Source of the DNA: Epiperipatus broadwayi
Lineage: Eukaryota; Onychophora; Udeonychophora; Euonychophora; Peripatidae
Length of the DNA: 64,000 nucleotides
Direction of reading: 5' to 3'
Assembly: GCA_028023455.1 (NCBI GenBank)
Contig: JAQFVV010012970.1
Span: 252,001-316,000, forward strand
A model generated the notes under the pieces. The model was not told the DNA's origin. It saw only the letters and a list, made by a program, of their open reading frames with translations, and made no database searches. A program made the translations under genes and the position numbers. Shown in pieces: positions 61,341 through 64,000 of this stretch; positions within the stretch are counted from its first letter, which is position 1; every line of letters starts with the position of its first letter.

Positions 61341-61562
61341 ATACACAAGTACCAAAGAAAATGTAAAAAGGGAAAGTTTTTTGAGAAGGGAGTCAAGTAA
61401 GTGTGGTGTATGTTTTTGTGTTTTTAATTTAATTGATTTTAATGTATTTTATTTATTTTTAAATTTTATGGGGTTTATATGTTTTATATTGGTTTTGATT
61501 ATTTTGTTTTTTTGGTTTTATTATGTGAAGTTTGTTTATAATGTAATATGTTTTTTCTAGAT

Positions 61563-61612
61563 TCTTGAAAATGACTATAGAGTAAAGATAGTCGAAACGT
61601 TGGAAATAAGTG
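61563..61612 (+). ncRNA. Hammerhead-like ribozyme remnant in the Penelope 3' region
   Basis: The segment has a stem GACTAT (61573-61578) and ATAGTC (61588-61593) with a 9-base loop, directly followed by GAAAC (61594-61598), as in the core of a hammerhead. The CUGAUGA box that should precede the stem is degraded (cttgaaaat). Penelope-like elements are known to carry hammerheads in their terminal regions, which gives the context. It would not be expected to cleave. Confidence 0.5.
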
Positions 61613-61640
61613 GATATATATATATACATCAAATAAAGTT

Positions 61641-63425
61641 TTTGAAAAGAAAAGAAGTGGTTTTAATTATAGAATTATATGATACTACTTAAATATGCAT
61701 TAGATATATATTGATTATTGTTCAATTATTGTGTTTCATTATAATCTCCAATGTATATAACAAATTGATGAATTAATTGTATTTGGATTAATGGTAAGCT
61801 ATATGTATTACAATTTGTATACTTTGTGTATGTGTTTAGATACTTTAAAAAAATTTGAATGCAATCATTATAAACACTAACTTTTCTCATGTAAATTACT
61901 CAAGTTATAATAAAAAACACATTAACTGTCAAAATTTTTCACCGTTTGCTGTGCGTTTTTTAATCAAGCGCAAAACATTTCCAACTTCATTAACCAAATA
62001 CCTGTGCAATTAAAAAATAATTAACATTTTTATAAGGTTACAAAATAATTTGGATTTTTTTATATAGTTTGCAAATGTTTTTTTTTATTATTATTAAATA
62101 GAACGAATTTTTAAAGAAAAATTTTATACTGTCACGTGCATTGAAAAAGTTCATTAATCTTAGCAGCTGTGGTAATAATATAAACATGTATATCTTTGTT
62201 AAAACAATTTACATTTTAAATATATTCTGAAATTGCGATATTTGTAAAAGCTAATTTTTCATTTTCAAAGTTCAGAGTTTAAAAACACTTTTATATTTTA
62301 AAGATTAAATAATGTTATTTATATATGAAATGAATAAAAACCGAAATTATCATTTATTCATATATAAATTGAATAACAAGATAAATGATAATGTAAATTC
62401 AAATTGAAGTGTGAAAATTACGGAAAATAAATGTTAAGAAAAGTGAGGAAAAAACGGTAGAATTAATTGTTGTATTTATATCGTAGTATAACTGGAAGTA
62501 ATATTCCTGGTTATTTAAGAATAGTACACGACTCTAAAAATAAATATAAATACGCTATTGAATGTATTTATAATACAAATATATTAGTATATAGTATATA
62601 CAATCGCTTTAAAACGCTGGGAGAAGAAGCTGTTAATGGCAAACAATCAAAATAAATCAATATTGGCTAAGCGCTTTCGAGGTCTTATATAATCAAAATT
62701 AATCCAAATTCAGAACTCAAACAATAATCTCTTACATACTGCATATGTACAGCGTTTAGGTACAATATTTTGCCTAGTTATGGTTGGTAATCTATGCAAG
62801 TTTATCTGTTAAGCATACAGCTATGTTTGGGAAGGATGCCATGACCTCCCGTTAGGATCCTGCTTCTTCCAGTTTTATGGGTTACTTGCCTAGTATGCAA
62901 GTATAATGATGACTGTAGCTAAAAGCTTTCTGCTCCAGATTTAAGTGTGCTTCCCCGCATTCTAAAATATTGTGAACAACATATATACTGCCTTTCAACA
63001 TCTAACAGTTATCTTATGTCTATGCATCTGCAAGTCGATGTTTCCTTTTATAGTAGAATCTCTGTTTCTATTGAAAATGATAGAATTCTTGAACCTAACT
63101 TTTCAATTCACCTGTTTATGCTATTGGCCATATTTTTCCTTTTATTGTTATCTCATTTGTCAGTTTTATTCTAACTTAAATTCAATCTTGATAGTCTTGT
63201 AGTAAAAGCAAGTTTATTATGGAATGATAAGCATCTACTAAATTAGGATAAGTTTGTAACATTATAAGAAGCTAAGAACTGGGATATAAATGAAAAGATT
63301 AATAAATGTTCAAAGAAGAGAAGAGCATATATACTAAAGTAGTAAACAAGTGAATAAATAATTAACTATGATATGAACTATGCACACAAAACTATATGGA
63401 GAATAATTGGATATTTTTATTGCTA
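61641..63425. other. AT-rich noncoding stretch
   Basis: No gene supported. A short open frame at 62467-62655 has no recognised content; 62640-62950 is GC-richer and unassigned. Confidence 0.35.
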
Positions 63426-63429
63426 GAGA

Positions 63430-63900
63430 GTTCATAAAAAGTTGAGTATCAGAACTGAATTCAATCTGATAGCCTCATGTTCTGAGTTTGAAACCCCATC
63501 ACTGCACTAAATTATGCAGGTTACAAAGCTACGCACATGATGTTAGTAAAGGAATGCAGTAATACAGAATAGTTACAAAGAAAAATGTGTTTGTATTATA
63601 TAATGTGGATCATTTTGAATGGAAAAGCTATGAAATGGAAATAAACATCAATTGACTCAGATATCTGTAAGTCATTAATATAAAAAAATAATCAAATTGT
63701 TAATATTGCCAAAGAGTTCTTAAAAAGTTTACCACTGCTCTAAACCATGCATATTCTGGAAAAAGTATGCATGTTGTATGATAGAAATAATAAGCCCTTA
63801 TCCATGTTAACAATAAACTAAGAGAGATATTAATTAAAACAGTATCGACTTTTACACAATAGTGTCACCTAGGACAATTTATAGTACAATTTATAGTAAT
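63430..63900 (+). mobile_element. Possible LINE RT C-terminal debris with tRNA-like piece
   Basis: 63475-63500 has a box B-like phrase (gttctgagtttgaaacccc). From 63590 on, broken plus-strand frames give a pattern similar to the LINE thumb region, for example a run near 63800 reading HVNNKLREILIKTV (compare R-K-x-L-I-K-T). The identification is weak. Confidence 0.3.
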
Positions 63901-64000
63901 CAATAAATGCAATATGGTTGTGCATTTAATCCATATCTGATGCTTACTCATCCAATATCTCCAGACTAGATTCCAGCTTATGGCTTTCATCAGTGAGGAT

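Larger units (their letters stand above)
58850..61348. mobile_element. 2.5-kb DNA transposon of unknown family nested in the Penelope-like element
   Basis: The ends are inverted repeats (left TTGTGAATAATTCAACCGAT, right complement TTGTGTATAATTCAACCGAT) and the flanks are GTAC at 58846-58849 and 61349-61352; removing the element rejoins the host as ggtaccaaagaa. There is no transposase. Inside are about eight copies of a unit of about 75-80 bases, copies of the terminal word ataattcaaccgatgacg at 59855 and a shortened one near 61153, a duplicated acgccattaataccagat (59478, 60148), and a right-end hairpin (61152-61340). Part of the interior (60180-60430) is the reverse complement of 26100-26220. 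Family unclear: a 4-bp duplication with these ends does not match one I can name. Confidence 0.82.
57190..61640 (+). mobile_element. Penelope-like element (RT + GIY-YIG), interrupted by a DNA transposon
   Basis: Coding part 57210-58734 in three shifted frames, and a 3' part that resumes at 61353 after the inserted element at 58850-61348. Order: RT N-terminal block KTHKIGIPLRPIINNI (near 57330), FVKLDVCNMYTN (near 57540), GLSMGNCLSGLL (57733 on), RYIDDYFLIF (Asp pair codons at 57850 and 57853), then a linker with Lys-rich stretch, and the GIY-YIG endonuclease (GIY at 58469, YIG at 58523, Arg of the TRLKQH block at 58556, Glu near 58683). Both signature motifs and the Arg and Glu are kept. Frame changes near 57460, 58060 and 58645 make this copy inactive. 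The 5' end appears truncated. Confidence 0.88.

Noticed and set aside
1-64000. CRISPR arrays, operons, ribosome binding sites, bacterial promoters
   Set aside because: The window is eukaryotic: splice sites, LINEs, SINEs and Penelope-like elements. Regularly spaced repeats were transposon-internal, not CRISPR.
63920-64000. CTGATGA on the minus strand near the window end, as a hammerhead
   Set aside because: The stem and GAAA core do not follow in the required order, and the window ends there.

Overview
The window looks like a stretch of an AT-rich invertebrate nuclear genome (about three quarters A+T by eye). There are no operons, and the only good host coding sequence is one exon with clean splice sites. 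The rest is introns or intergenic DNA packed with transposable elements at many stages of decay. The mix (APE-type LINEs, Penelope-like element, pogo/Tigger, mariner and hAT DNA elements, tRNA-derived SINEs, LTR elements) and the style of the LINE reverse transcriptases suggest an arthropod, perhaps an insect. I cannot fix the taxon from sequence alone.

Layout. 1-7.2 kb: a pogo/Tigger-like element, then two LINE remnants on the plus strand. 7.4-7.6 kb: a 192-bp exon (plus) of an arrestin-domain (ARRDC) protein. 8-9.2 kb: an interspersed repeat and a hairpin element. 9.2-14.4 kb: a long minus-strand LINE (SGNH-like domain, APE endonuclease, reverse transcriptase, C-terminal zinc motif) split by a 1.46-kb Tigger-like element that still carries a piece of transposase. 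14.58-16.26 kb: a miniature LTR retrotransposon on the minus strand with a 5-bp target duplication, a primer-binding-like site and a polypurine tract. 17-22 kb: coding-like debris and a pair of about 1.1-kb direct repeats that look like LTRs with a degenerate interior. 23.8 kb: a SINE with target duplications. 24-26.3 kb: a dispersed short-motif cluster and a 72-bp tandem repeat.

26-41 kb is mostly AT-rich noncoding DNA with a 5S rRNA-like sequence at 37.7 kb and diverged duplicated segments. 41.9-43.4 kb: minus-strand LINE debris. 46.1-46.6 kb: mariner debris and a possible 57-bp exon. 47.9-53.6 kb: repeats and a second copy of the LINE family at 4-7 kb, invaded by a hAT-type miniature element with an exact 8-bp duplication and by the interspersed repeat. 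54-56 kb: LINE and SINE debris. 56.8-61.6 kb: a LINE tail, then a Penelope-like element (RT plus GIY-YIG endonuclease) cut by a 2.5-kb DNA element that has terminal inverted repeats, a GTAC target duplication, internal repeats and a large hairpin at its right end. 61.6-64 kb is AT-rich with weak LINE debris.

No genes here form a pathway. The useful information is the nesting order of the elements, their intact boundaries, and a few elements that I cannot place in a known family.
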